A stretch of 64,000 bases of DNA. It comes from Clostridium sp. chh4-2. GTDB lineage: Bacteria; Bacillota; Clostridia; Lachnospirales; Lachnospiraceae. Position 1 is the first letter of the stretch; each line of letters opens with the position of its first letter. A program made the translations under genes and the position numbers. The notes under the pieces were generated by a model that did no database searches, was not told where the DNA came from, and worked only from the letters and a program-made list of their open reading frames with translations. This document shows positions 45,930 through 53,633 of the stretch, piece after piece. Where the stretch lies: assembly GCF_002899675.1 (NCBI RefSeq), contig NZ_PKUU01000003.1, positions 281,245-345,244 on the forward strand, read 5' to 3'.

Positions 45930-45934
45930 ACAGA

Positions 45935-46448
45935 TAACAAAAGAAAGGAAAACGACAATAATTAAGAAACAGGAGGATGGGCCCTTGGGATGACGTGTTA
46001 AAATTTCCAATCAGACGAGATTAAAAATTGTGATTCAAAAGGAGGGGTGGACTTAAAAAGATTTAAGATAGGAAATCAGATCAGTAAGTTATTTAATAGA
46101 AAGTATTTAGTATGATACAAGAATTTTAGTTCGAGAAAGAAGTAGTAGTTTAAAAAATGATTTGAAATGTCAATTTCAAATGATTCATATAGATGAAAAG
46201 TATTTTAAGAAGTAAAAATAAAAAATTGTAACAAAAAGATAGATGGAAATAAGTAATGAATAAAAATCTGATGGAATATCTTAAAATTGATTTGAGAAAA
46301 CATACCGGATGAATCATCAATAAAAGATCCGGTGAGAGGAAAATTTTAATCATATACGAAATTCATTAGGTACCAAATGGATTGAGTGAAGGGAAGACGG
46401 ATATCGATTATGGAAGATAATCAGATATCCGCCTTTTCTTTTGCATGT
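45935..46448 (+). ncRNA. Candidate long non-coding transcript or decayed gene
   Basis: About 500 bases of AT-rich sequence lie between the regulated promoter at 45901 and a strong terminator (CGGATATC / GATATCCG, TTTT; 46398-46448). No frame longer than 22 codons with a ribosome site. The 22-codon frame from GTG 46047 (MDLKRFKIGNQISKLFNRKY) has AGGAGG only one base before it. Hairpins: ATTTGAAAT / ATTTCAAAT near 46160-46182, and ACCGGAT / ATCCGGT (46304-46333). It could be a regulatory RNA or a gene in advanced decay; the frame start resembles the beginning of a chemotaxis receptor. Confidence 0.4.
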
Positions 46449-46553
46449 TCCGCATATGTTTATAAATGGGTCAATCATCTGGAAAGGCCCGCAAAAATTA
46501 TATTCGCAGTCTCACCGCCCAGTTTTTAACGGCTGGTTAAAAGGCGGGCGGAT

Positions 46554-47372
46554 TCACATTGTTCTCCACTGCCCCGGAGTGCGTCCATAGTATTTTTTAA
46601 ACACTTTTGTAAAATAATTCTGATCATAAAATCCGCAGGAAACGGCTGTCTCATCGATGGATAAAGCAGGATTTTTTAATAGTTCAAGGCTATGATTCAG
46701 GCGGATTTCCGTCAGATATTCGTGAACGGATTTGTGGTATGCATTCCGGAAGGAACGGGTCAGGGTGGCGCGGCTGCAGTAAAAATGGCTGCAAAGGTCA
46801 TCAATGGAAATCTTAGAAGCATAATTGCGGTGCAGATAATCGGACACTTTTTCCGGAAGATTGGTATGAGGCATTTTTAAATGCTCTTTTAACGTGATAT
46901 AGGCAGCGCAGATATCCATAATGGAAATACAGGACAGAATCTGGTTTTTCGAGCGGATGGGAATTGTTCCCACCGCTTTTTTTAGTGCCGCTTCATCCGA
47001 CGTATAGTGAAGGGCTTGTGAGATTACAAAATTCCTGCTTATTTTCTGGGTGTCCAGGGTTTGTCCCATCATCAGATATCCGGTCAGGGTTCCCATGTGG
47101 TAAAGGGGGGCAACCGCCTCATACAGCCCGAAATAGCACCGGTACAGATAGACTTCACCGGTTTTGGCCGCCTTTTGAAACGCCGCTTCATCGTAATGAC
47201 GGCAGTGGTCCAGGCCTCCGGGGCAGTTTTGGATCAGCCTGCAAAATGGAGATTTTTCCTGGGGATAGGCGCAGATTTCCTGAAAATCCGTGCTGTAAAC
47301 GGAGATGCGGAAGCCTGAAATGGTATATAAATTCTTTAGGATTTCCAGGAGTTCCAAGGAGGGAGTTATCAT
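46554..47372 (-). CDS. AraC-family regulator with PocR sensory domain
   Basis: 272 aa. The N-terminal PocR domain (about residues 5-155) shows the cysteine/histidine-rich CRLIQNCPGGLDHCRHYDEAA segment, which often binds small hydrocarbon-derived ligands or a metal. The C-terminal AraC double helix-turn-helix spans 170-270 (ISIDDLCSHFYCSRATLTRSF; YDQNYFTKVFKKYYGRTPGQW). Divergent from the nucleotidyltransferase/kinase operon, which it may control. The usual PocR targets (propanediol, ethanolamine or glycan use) are only family knowledge here. Confidence 0.9.
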   Translation of the reverse strand: MITPSLELLEILKNLYTISGFRISVYSTDFQEICAYPQEKSPFCRLIQNCPGGLDHCRHYDEAAFQKAAKTGEVYLYRCYFGLYEAVAPLYHMGTLTGYLMMGQTLDTQKISRNFVISQALHYTSDEAALKKAVGTIPIRSKNQILSCISIMDICAAYITLKEHLKMPHTNLPEKVSDYLHRNYASKISIDDLCSHFYCSRATLTRSFRNAYHKSVHEYLTEIRLNHSLELLKNPALSIDETAVSCGFYDQNYFTKVFKKYYGRTPGQWRTM

Positions 47373-47480
47373 TGTATCATCACCGGGTTCCTTTCTGAAA
47401 AATGTATGGGTAAAAATAAATTAAATATCCGATATTACTAATAAGTATACGATATTCCATAGATAATTCCAAGGCTTTTT

Positions 47481-47534
47481 TTTATAATCAATCGTGAAGG
47501 CATTTTTAAAAATGCCTTCACGTCTCAGGTAAAA
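47481..47534. repeat. Short palindromic repeat (SP family), copy 4
   Basis: CGTGAAGGCATTTTT / AAAAATGCCTTCACG, a 15 bp perfect palindrome arm pair; the outer arms are degenerate. It lies 25 bases before the nucleotidyltransferase gene, so unlike most copies it sits in a 5' region. Confidence 0.85.
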
Positions 47535-47559
47535 AAACCAAAATCAGGAGGAGATAGGG

Positions 47560-48489
47560 ATGGAGAAGAAACCGGTATTGGCGATTATGGCGGCAGGCAT
47601 GGGGAGCCGTTATGGCGGATTAAAACAGATTGATCCGGTGGATGAATATGGAAATTTGATTATTGACTTTTCGATTTATGACGCTAAAGAAGCGGGATTT
47701 GAAAAAGTTGTATTTATTATAAAAGAAGCAATTGAAAAGGATTTTAAAGAACTGATCGGCAGACGGATTGAGAAGCAGATGGAAGTGGAATATGTATATC
47801 AGGAGCTTGACAAACTTCCAAAGGGCTATCAGGTTCCGTCGGAACGTCAGAAACCATGGGGAACTGCCCACGCAATCCTCTGCTGCAAGGATGTGATCGA
47901 CGGCCCGTTTGCGGTGATTAATGCGGATGATTATTATGGAAAAGAAGCGTTCCGGGCGATCTATGACCAGCTGATGACCATGAAGGATGGAGAAAAATAC
48001 GAATATACCATGGTTGGATATGAACTCTATAAAACGTTGACTGATTTCGGTCATGTGGCCCGCGGGGTATGCCAGGTGGGTGCAGATCAAAAACTGGAAG
48101 ATATTAAAGAGCGCACCAGAATCGAGAAGCGGGGAAATGGAGCTGCATTTACTGAGGATGACGGAGAGACATGGACTGAGCTTCCGGAAAACACGGTAGT
48201 CTCTATGAATATGTGGGGATTTACAAGAAGCATATTGGATGAGATCTCCAAACGGTTCAGCGCATTCTTGGATCAGCAGCTGCCGGTAAATCCGTTGAAA
48301 TGTGAATATTTCCTTCCATTTGTGGTGGATGAGCTGCTGAAAGAGGGAAGAGCAGAAGTGAAAGTGCTGCATTCGAAAGATAATTGGTATGGAGTAACTT
48401 ATAAAGAAGATAAAAAAGTGGTTGTGGATGCGGTTAAGGAATTAAAGGCGAAAGGCTGCTATCCGGAAACTTTATGGGAGGAGAGATAA
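47560..48489 (+). CDS. Nucleotidyltransferase, sugar-1-phosphate type
   Basis: 309 aa NTP transferase. N-terminal nucleotide motif MAAGMGSRYGGLKQIDPV and the metal-binding Asp pair in AVINADDYYG. It likely makes a UDP-sugar from a hexose- or hexosamine-1-phosphate. It is followed by the NahK-like kinase after 1 base, so kinase and uridylyltransferase act in succession. AGGAGG precedes the ATG. The sugar specificity is inferred from the neighbour only. Confidence 0.88.
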   Translation: MEKKPVLAIMAAGMGSRYGGLKQIDPVDEYGNLIIDFSIYDAKEAGFEKVVFIIKEAIEKDFKELIGRRIEKQMEVEYVYQELDKLPKGYQVPSERQKPWGTAHAILCCKDVIDGPFAVINADDYYGKEAFRAIYDQLMTMKDGEKYEYTMVGYELYKTLTDFGHVARGVCQVGADQKLEDIKERTRIEKRGNGAAFTEDDGETWTELPENTVVSMNMWGFTRSILDEISKRFSAFLDQQLPVNPLKCEYFLPFVVDELLKEGRAEVKVLHSKDNWYGVTYKEDKKVVVDAVKELKAKGCYPETLWEER

Positions 48490-48490
48490 G

Positions 48491-49585
48491 ATGCAGGAGG
48501 TATTTCAGGCATTTCAATTTGAAGGAGATTTAGTTTCTTGTGAACGTTATGGAAGCGGACATATCAATGAAACTTACAGGCTGGTAACGGATGATAATGG
48601 GGAAACGCATGAGTATATATTACAGAAAATCAATCATCAGATCTTTAAGGATGTGCCGGGGCTGATGAAGAATATTGAAGGGGTAACCACCTTTTTGCGT
48701 GATATGATCGTCAAGGAAAACGGAGATCCGGACAGGGAAACTTTAAACCTGGTTCCTGCTAGGGATGGGAAGGTTTATTATCAGGACAGCTGTAAGGAGT
48801 ACTGGAGGGCTTATTTCTTCATACAGGGCGCATCCTGCTACGATGCAGTGGAGAAGCCGGAGGATTTTTATGAAAGCGGCAAGGCATTTGGACGTTTCCA
48901 GGGACTGCTGGCGGAGTATCCGGCAGAGGAACTGACAGAGACGATTCCCAATTTCCACAACACTCCGGTCCGGTTTGAGGCATTCCGGGAAGCTGTGAAA
49001 AAGGATATCTGCGGCAGAGCCGGGCAGGTAGAGGCGGAAATCCGCTTTTTAATGGACCGGGAAAAAGAGATGGGTATCGCTATGGATATGCTGAGGAGGA
49101 AGGAACTCCCTCTCAGAGTTACCCACAATGATACGAAACTTAATAACATCATGATCGATGATGTGACCAGAAAGGCGATCTGCGTGATCGATCTGGATAC
49201 GATAATGCCGGGACTCTCCATGTTTGACTTTGGAGATGCGATCCGGTTTGGAGCGAATACCGGTGCAGAGGATGAAACGGATCTGTCTAAAGTGTCCATT
49301 TCACTGCCTCTGTTTGAAATCTATACAAAAGGATTTTTGGAGGGCTGCAACGGAAATTTGACGGAAAAAGAGGTGCAGATGCTTCCGTGGGGAGCAAAAC
49401 TGATGACATTGGAATGCGGAATGCGTTTTCTGACGGATTACCTGGAAGGGGATCATTATTTCAGGATTCACAGGGAGAATCATAATCTGGACCGGGCAAG
49501 AAGCCAGTTCGCTTTGGTGGCGGATATGGAAAAGATGTGGGGACAATTAGAGAAGATTGTGGGAAATCTTTGTTTAGTTGGCTAA
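48491..49585 (+). CDS. NahK-like anomeric sugar kinase (N-acetylhexosamine 1-kinase type)
   Basis: 364 aa kinase of the aminoglycoside phosphotransferase fold. Glycine-rich start CERYGSGHINETYRL, catalytic loop VTHNDTKLNNIMID and metal Asp in CVIDLDT, as in NahK (LnpB), which phosphorylates GlcNAc or GalNAc at O1. With the preceding gene this recreates the NahK/uridylyltransferase steps of the lacto-N-biose pathway; the phosphorylase is not in the window. The last five or so codons and the stop lie inside the left end of LP element B. Confidence 0.88.
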   Translation: MQEVFQAFQFEGDLVSCERYGSGHINETYRLVTDDNGETHEYILQKINHQIFKDVPGLMKNIEGVTTFLRDMIVKENGDPDRETLNLVPARDGKVYYQDSCKEYWRAYFFIQGASCYDAVEKPEDFYESGKAFGRFQGLLAEYPAEELTETIPNFHNTPVRFEAFREAVKKDICGRAGQVEAEIRFLMDREKEMGIAMDMLRRKELPLRVTHNDTKLNNIMIDDVTRKAICVIDLDTIMPGLSMFDFGDAIRFGANTGAEDETDLSKVSISLPLFEIYTKGFLEGCNGNLTEKEVQMLPWGAKLMTLECGMRFLTDYLEGDHYFRIHRENHNLDRARSQFALVADMEKMWGQLEKIVGNLCLVG

Positions 49586-50086
49586 GAAACGCCGGAAAGA
49601 AGGGAGCACCCGGGCGGCCGGCAGAAAGGAAAAGAGAGAGGGGATTCGAGTTTCGACCCTAAGTGATACTACGGCCGGCAAGGCCGGAAAAAGGCAGCGC
49701 GGCGCCCATTCACAGTGAACTCCTGATGACTTCACTGTTCAAGGGGCGCCTCAAATACTGATTCGGAATGAGGCTGCTGAAAAAGTCCCAGATTTTGTAA
49801 ATTCAAAAATGTCATCCCATTTTATACACAATAATTTGATGTGAAGTGGTGAAAACATAATTAAAAAACCTGGATTTTTGACATAAAATGGGGAATGAAT
49901 TTTAAGCAAAACACTTTTTCAGCAGCCTCTTCGGAATTCAGTATTTGTCTGCCTTTTTCCGGCCTTGCCGGCCAAGTATCACTAAGGGTCTGCAAACGAT
50001 CCCCTCTCTCTTTTCCTTTCTGCCGGCCGCCCGGGGTGCTCCCTTCTTTCCGGCTGGTGCTTGGCTAGCTGAAGAGGAAAAGATTT
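49564..50086 (+). repeat. Long palindromic element (LP family), copy B, interrupted
   Basis: Bounded by AAATCTTT (49564) and AAAGATTT (50086). The hairpin part is 49591-50054. Without the insertion described below and one duplicated 8-mer it is 355 bp, matching copies A and C. The order is long stem, CCTAAGTGATACTA with its partner AGTATCACTAAGG, a GC-rich stem (GCAAGGCCGG / CCGGCCTTGC), then hairpins CAGTGAA/TTCACTG and CAAATACTGA/TCAGTATTTG. No coding frame. Confidence 0.9.
49770..49929. mobile_element. 160 bp MITE-like insertion inside LP copy B
   Basis: Perfect 17 bp terminal inverted repeats GAGGCTGCTGAAAAAGT, flanked on both sides by the duplicated 8-mer TTCGGAAT (49762-49769 and 49930-49937). 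An inner CCCATTTTAT / ATAAAATGGG pairing makes most of it foldable. No reading frame, so it must have been mobilised by a transposase encoded elsewhere. The family is not assigned; 8 bp duplications occur in several IS families. Confidence 0.92.
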
Positions 50087-50102
50087 TGTGGAGGGAAGTA
50101 AT

Positions 50103-50241
50103 TTTACATCGAACGTGAAGGCTTTTTTGGAAATGCCTTGATGATTTAATGTAAAACGTGAAGGCTTTTTTGGAAATGCCTTAATGATTTAATGTAAAAC
50201 GTGAAGGCTTTTTCGAAAATGCCTTCACGTTCGATGTAAAT
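50103..50241. repeat. Short palindromic repeat (SP family), copy 5, three tandem units
   Basis: Three units of about 46-50 bp, each GTGAAGGC...GCCTT, joined through shared TTTAATGTAAAA segments. The outermost arms TTTACATCGAACGTGAAGGC and its complement at the far end make the whole array one large palindrome as well. It follows the GGCTAGCT side of LP copy B. Confidence 0.85.
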
Positions 50242-50250
50242 GAAAGGTGA

Positions 50251-50298
50251 TTGACATTAGATAATTAGTTCCTTACAATCGATATAGAACTAATTGGG
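50251..50298 (+). promoter_or_regulatory. Promoter with inverted-repeat operator before the MarR relic
   Basis: TTGACA (50251-50256), 17 bases, TACAAT (50274-50279). An 8 bp inverted repeat ATTAGTTC / GAACTAAT overlaps the -10 side, as in MarR autoregulation. Confidence 0.6.
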
Positions 50299-50309
50299 AG
50301 AGAAGTCCT

Positions 50310-50625
50310 CCACTTACTGCAATCACTCTGTTTAATGATTACATGCTGAATTTAAAAGATGTGACGCAGATTATGGGGATTTTAAGCCAGAATACGAAAA
50401 AGGTAGTTGCTATTCTTGAAAAAAAGGGATATGCTGAACTTTTAAGAGATGAAAATAACAGAATAAATTTAAGGATTGCATTGACTTAAAAAAGGTAAGA
50501 ATACTATAAAAAGTGTGCTGAAGAAAAGGGAGTATATATAGAATCATTTTTAAGAAATTGAGGAACGTAAATTACCAGTGCTGTATGGCGGTCCTAGTAA
50601 ATTATTGGAGAATGCTAATAAAATA
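50310..50625 (+). pseudogene. MarR-family regulator, degraded
   Basis: A 48-codon frame (50343-50489) encodes a MarR-type winged-helix core: LKDVTQIMGILSQNTKKVVA, then ILEKKGYAELLRDENNRINL. It stops at TAA, and the following sequence continues in another frame (YYKKCAEEKGVYIESFLRN) before further stops. The N-terminal dimerisation part is missing. Remains of a regulator whose promoter/operator still looks intact, lying between SP copy 5 and the IMP dehydrogenase gene. Confidence 0.65.
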
Positions 50626-50661
50626 TTAAAATAAAGTATAAAAATAAAGGAGAATGATGAC

Positions 50662-52155
50662 ATGGCAATTTATATGAACGAACCTTCCAGAACCTTTGGA
50701 GAATACCTGTTAATACCGGGGTATTCATCGACACAGGCGATACCAGCAAATGTGAGCTTGAAAACGCCTTTAGTGAAATTTGAAAAAGGCAGCGCTCCGG
50801 CCCTGACGCTGAATATTCCCATGACTTCTGCGATCATGCAGTCTGTTTCCGATGATAATATGGCGGTTGCTTTGGCAAAGGAAGGCGGATTATCATTTAT
50901 ATACGGATCACAGAGCATTGAAAGCCAGGCGCAGATGGTGGCGCGGGTTAAAAATTACAGGGCGGGATTTGTTATCAGCGATTCCAACATTTCGCCGGAG
51001 TGCACATTGGCGGATATTCTGGAGTTGAAGAATAAGACAGGCCATTCTACCGTAGCGGTCACGGAAGACGGGACGCCGTCAGGAAAGCTGGTGGGAATTG
51101 TGACCAGCAGGGATTACAGGGTCAGCAGAATGACGGAAGACACAAAGGTGAAGGATTTCATGACCAAATTCGAGGATCTGGTTTGTGCCGATGACAGCAC
51201 GACCCTTAAAGAGGCCAATGACGTGATCTGGGAGCATAAACTCAACTGTCTGCCGATTATTGACAAGGATCAGAAGCTGGTTTCACTGGTTTTCCGTAAA
51301 GACTATAATTCTCATAAAAAGAATGAAAATGAACTGATTGACAGTTCGAAACGCTATATGGTTGGAGCGGGAATCAATACGAGAGATTATAAAGAGCGTA
51401 TTCCTGCCCTTATTGAAGCCGGAGCGGATGTTCTTTGCATTGATAGTTCAGAAGGATTCTCAGAATGGCAGAAGATCGTTCTGGAGTATGTGCGCGGGAA
51501 TTACGGGGATAAGGTGAAAGTCGGTGCGGGAAATGTGGTAGACGGAGACGGTTTCCGGTTCCTTGCAGAATCAGGAGCTGATTTTGTAAAGGTGGGAATC
51601 GGCGGCGGAGCCATCTGCATTACGAGAGAACAAAAGGGAATCGGGCGCGGACAGGCCACCGCGTTAATTGAGGTTGCAAAGGCCAGAGAAGAGTATTTTA
51701 ATGAAACCGGTATTTATGTGCCCATCTGTTCAGACGGTGGAATTGTGCACGACTATCATATCACGCTGGCTCTGGCAATGGGAGCTGATTTCCTGATGCT
51801 GGGAAGATATTTCGCTCGTTTTGATGAAAGCCCTACGAAAAAGGTCAATGTAAACGGAAGCTATATGAAAGAATACTGGGGCGAAGGAAGCGCCAGGGCA
51901 AGAAACTGGCAGAGGTATGACTTGGGCGGCGATGCCAAGCTTTCTTTTGAAGAAGGCGTCGATTCCTTAGTTCCCTATGCCGGTAGCCTGAAAGACAATG
52001 TGAATCTTTCTTTGAGCAAGGTCCGCTCAACCATGTGCAACTGCGGATGCCTTACGATTCCGGAACTTCAGAAAAATGCAAAGATAACTCTGGTTTCTTC
52101 TACCAGCATTGTGGAAGGCGGAGCCCACGACGTTATCTTAAAGGATAACCGTTAA
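50662..52155 (+). CDS. guaB: IMP dehydrogenase
   Basis: 497 aa. Converts IMP to XMP with NAD+, the first step to GMP. (Beta/alpha)8 barrel with two CBS domains (about residues 105-225). The catalytic loop [20 protein letters not shown] holds the active-site Cys in AICIT. This loop and the tail [12 protein letters not shown] resemble, from memory, the Tritrichomonas foetus-type enzyme more than the common bacterial GPGSICTTR form. AAAGGAG lies upstream of the ATG. Probably a second or replacement guaB; whether another exists in the genome cannot be told. Confidence 0.93.
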   Translation: MAIYMNEPSRTFGEYLLIPGYSSTQAIPANVSLKTPLVKFEKGSAPALTLNIPMTSAIMQSVSDDNMAVALAKEGGLSFIYGSQSIESQAQMVARVKNYRAGFVISDSNISPECTLADILELKNKTGHSTVAVTEDGTPSGKLVGIVTSRDYRVSRMTEDTKVKDFMTKFEDLVCADDSTTLKEANDVIWEHKLNCLPIIDKDQKLVSLVFRKDYNSHKKNENELIDSSKRYMVGAGINTRDYKERIPALIEAGADVLCIDSSEGFSEWQKIVLEYVRGNYGDKVKVGAGNVVDGDGFRFLAESGADFVKVGIGGGAICITREQKGIGRGQATALIEVAKAREEYFNETGIYVPICSDGGIVHDYHITLALAMGADFLMLGRYFARFDESPTKKVNVNGSYMKEYWGEGSARARNWQRYDLGGDAKLSFEEGVDSLVPYAGSLKDNVNLSLSKVRSTMCNCGCLTIPELQKNAKITLVSSTSIVEGGAHDVILKDNR

Positions 52156-52165
52156 AGGAGAGAAT

Positions 52166-53617
52166 TTGAAGATAAGCAAAAGAGGTATGGTCGCGCGTGC
52201 GGCAGGAATACTGATTGCGATGGCTGCAGCCGTCTTCTGCGGATTCTTACTGGCCGGAGTTGTCCGGGAAACGCGTTTTGAACATCATAGGAAGGCCGGT
52301 ATCAGGTATCTGGAAGAGATGGAGTATGAAGAAGCGGTAATCGCATTTACAGCGGCAATCCGCATTGAACCTAAGAAGATGGATGTTTATCTGTCTTTGG
52401 CGGATGCCTATGTGGAATTGGACGAGAAGGCTAAGGCTGATCAGGTTCTGGATACTGCTTTTATGGTTATCAGGTTGGAATATGAGGACAATGACCGTCA
52501 ATTGGAGAAAAGCGAACTGGTGTTGGAGCGTTTGATGAGTTCTTATGAAGACCAGGGGCAGGAAAAAAAGGCGGATGAGGTAAAAGAGTGGATCATAAAG
52601 ATCTCTCCGGATTGGAAGGAAAAGCCGGAGGATAAAGCGGAAGACGCAGAAGAAGAGACATCCGGGGAGCCGGAAAGGGTGAAAACGGATGAGAACAGGC
52701 CGGATTCTGAGACAGAGGCCTCAATTCCGGACATTTCGGAAGAGGAGCTGAGGGCGAAACTGGAGGCTGCGGCAGCCCATGAGATCATTGAATTTATCTA
52801 TTGCGACCTCAATCAGGACGGAATCCATGAGGCGGTGGCATTGACCGGGATCAATGAAGACGATTTCTATATGACGGAAGTTGAATTGTGGTATATTGAC
52901 GGGACGGGAGCGTCTGTTGTGGATACAGGCATAGACCAGATGGGATTCGCTATTGATTACTGGTACCTGGATGTGGTGGATGCAGGACAGGAGCAGCATG
53001 CGGTTCTGGACGGTAATATGATGATGGGAAGCATGAAACAGTGTTTTACCTATCGTTTGGAAAACGGCGGGCTGCATCAGGTCTATGACGGATACGGCGA
53101 GATATTTATGAGAGACGGCAGACTGTGGTTCGGTACGGAAGATTATGAGGGGCTGGAGACAAGCGACGGCATGCTGGGACATACATGGAAAGATTATCCC
53201 ATCTGTTATGAGGGAGGAACTTATCAGGAATGTGGCGGAATCGAGATTTCCAAAGAATTTTTTATGGGGTATAAGGACTCGGAGAGGGTATGGGAACAGA
53301 TGCTTTCAGAGGTATTGGAAGGAAATTTACAGGCCAAGTACGACGCTGTGATCTGGTATCGGGGCCAAGGGTTGATTACCGTGGATTTTGCGGTGTATGA
53401 CGCGGAGGGGTACCGGGCATTTTCACATGCTTATATCAGTGTGGATAATGATAAGGCAGTCCTGTTGTCCTGGAAGTACACGGATGAGAATGGAACAGTG
53501 ACCGATACTTTCTGCACAAAGAGCGGGATACTGGGAGAAAATGGAACCGGCCTCCCGGTTTTATATCCGGACCCGCCCGAGCATAAGGAAACGGCGCAGA
53601 TCCGGAAAAAACGGTAA
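52166..53617 (+). CDS. Membrane-anchored TPR-repeat protein of unknown function
   Basis: 483 aa. An N-terminal membrane helix (about residues 10-30) is followed by TPR-like repeats (YLEEMEYEEAVIAFTAAIRIEP at about 45-70 and ADAYVELDEKAKADQVLDTA). Next come an acidic low-complexity linker (150-190) and a C-terminal 280-residue domain rich in Trp and Tyr with no family recognised. The start of that domain, IIEFIYCDLNQDGIHEAVAL, has an FG-GAP/EF-hand-like Asp-rich look. TTG start with AAGGAG 5 bases upstream, 10 bases after guaB. Confidence 0.75.
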   Translation: MKISKRGMVARAAGILIAMAAAVFCGFLLAGVVRETRFEHHRKAGIRYLEEMEYEEAVIAFTAAIRIEPKKMDVYLSLADAYVELDEKAKADQVLDTAFMVIRLEYEDNDRQLEKSELVLERLMSSYEDQGQEKKADEVKEWIIKISPDWKEKPEDKAEDAEEETSGEPERVKTDENRPDSETEASIPDISEEELRAKLEAAAAHEIIEFIYCDLNQDGIHEAVALTGINEDDFYMTEVELWYIDGTGASVVDTGIDQMGFAIDYWYLDVVDAGQEQHAVLDGNMMMGSMKQCFTYRLENGGLHQVYDGYGEIFMRDGRLWFGTEDYEGLETSDGMLGHTWKDYPICYEGGTYQECGGIEISKEFFMGYKDSERVWEQMLSEVLEGNLQAKYDAVIWYRGQGLITVDFAVYDAEGYRAFSHAYISVDNDKAVLLSWKYTDENGTVTDTFCTKSGILGENGTGLPVLYPDPPEHKETAQIRKKR

Positions 53618-53633
53618 TTCAAGTATAATCATT

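Noticed and set aside
46047..46115. A 22-residue basic peptide considered as a bacteriocin or signal peptide
   Set aside because: AGGAGG is only one base from the GTG, and no export, processing or immunity genes are near.
50103..50241. Three near-identical units in a row, considered as a CRISPR array
   Set aside because: The units are themselves palindromes joined without unique spacers, and no cas genes are near.
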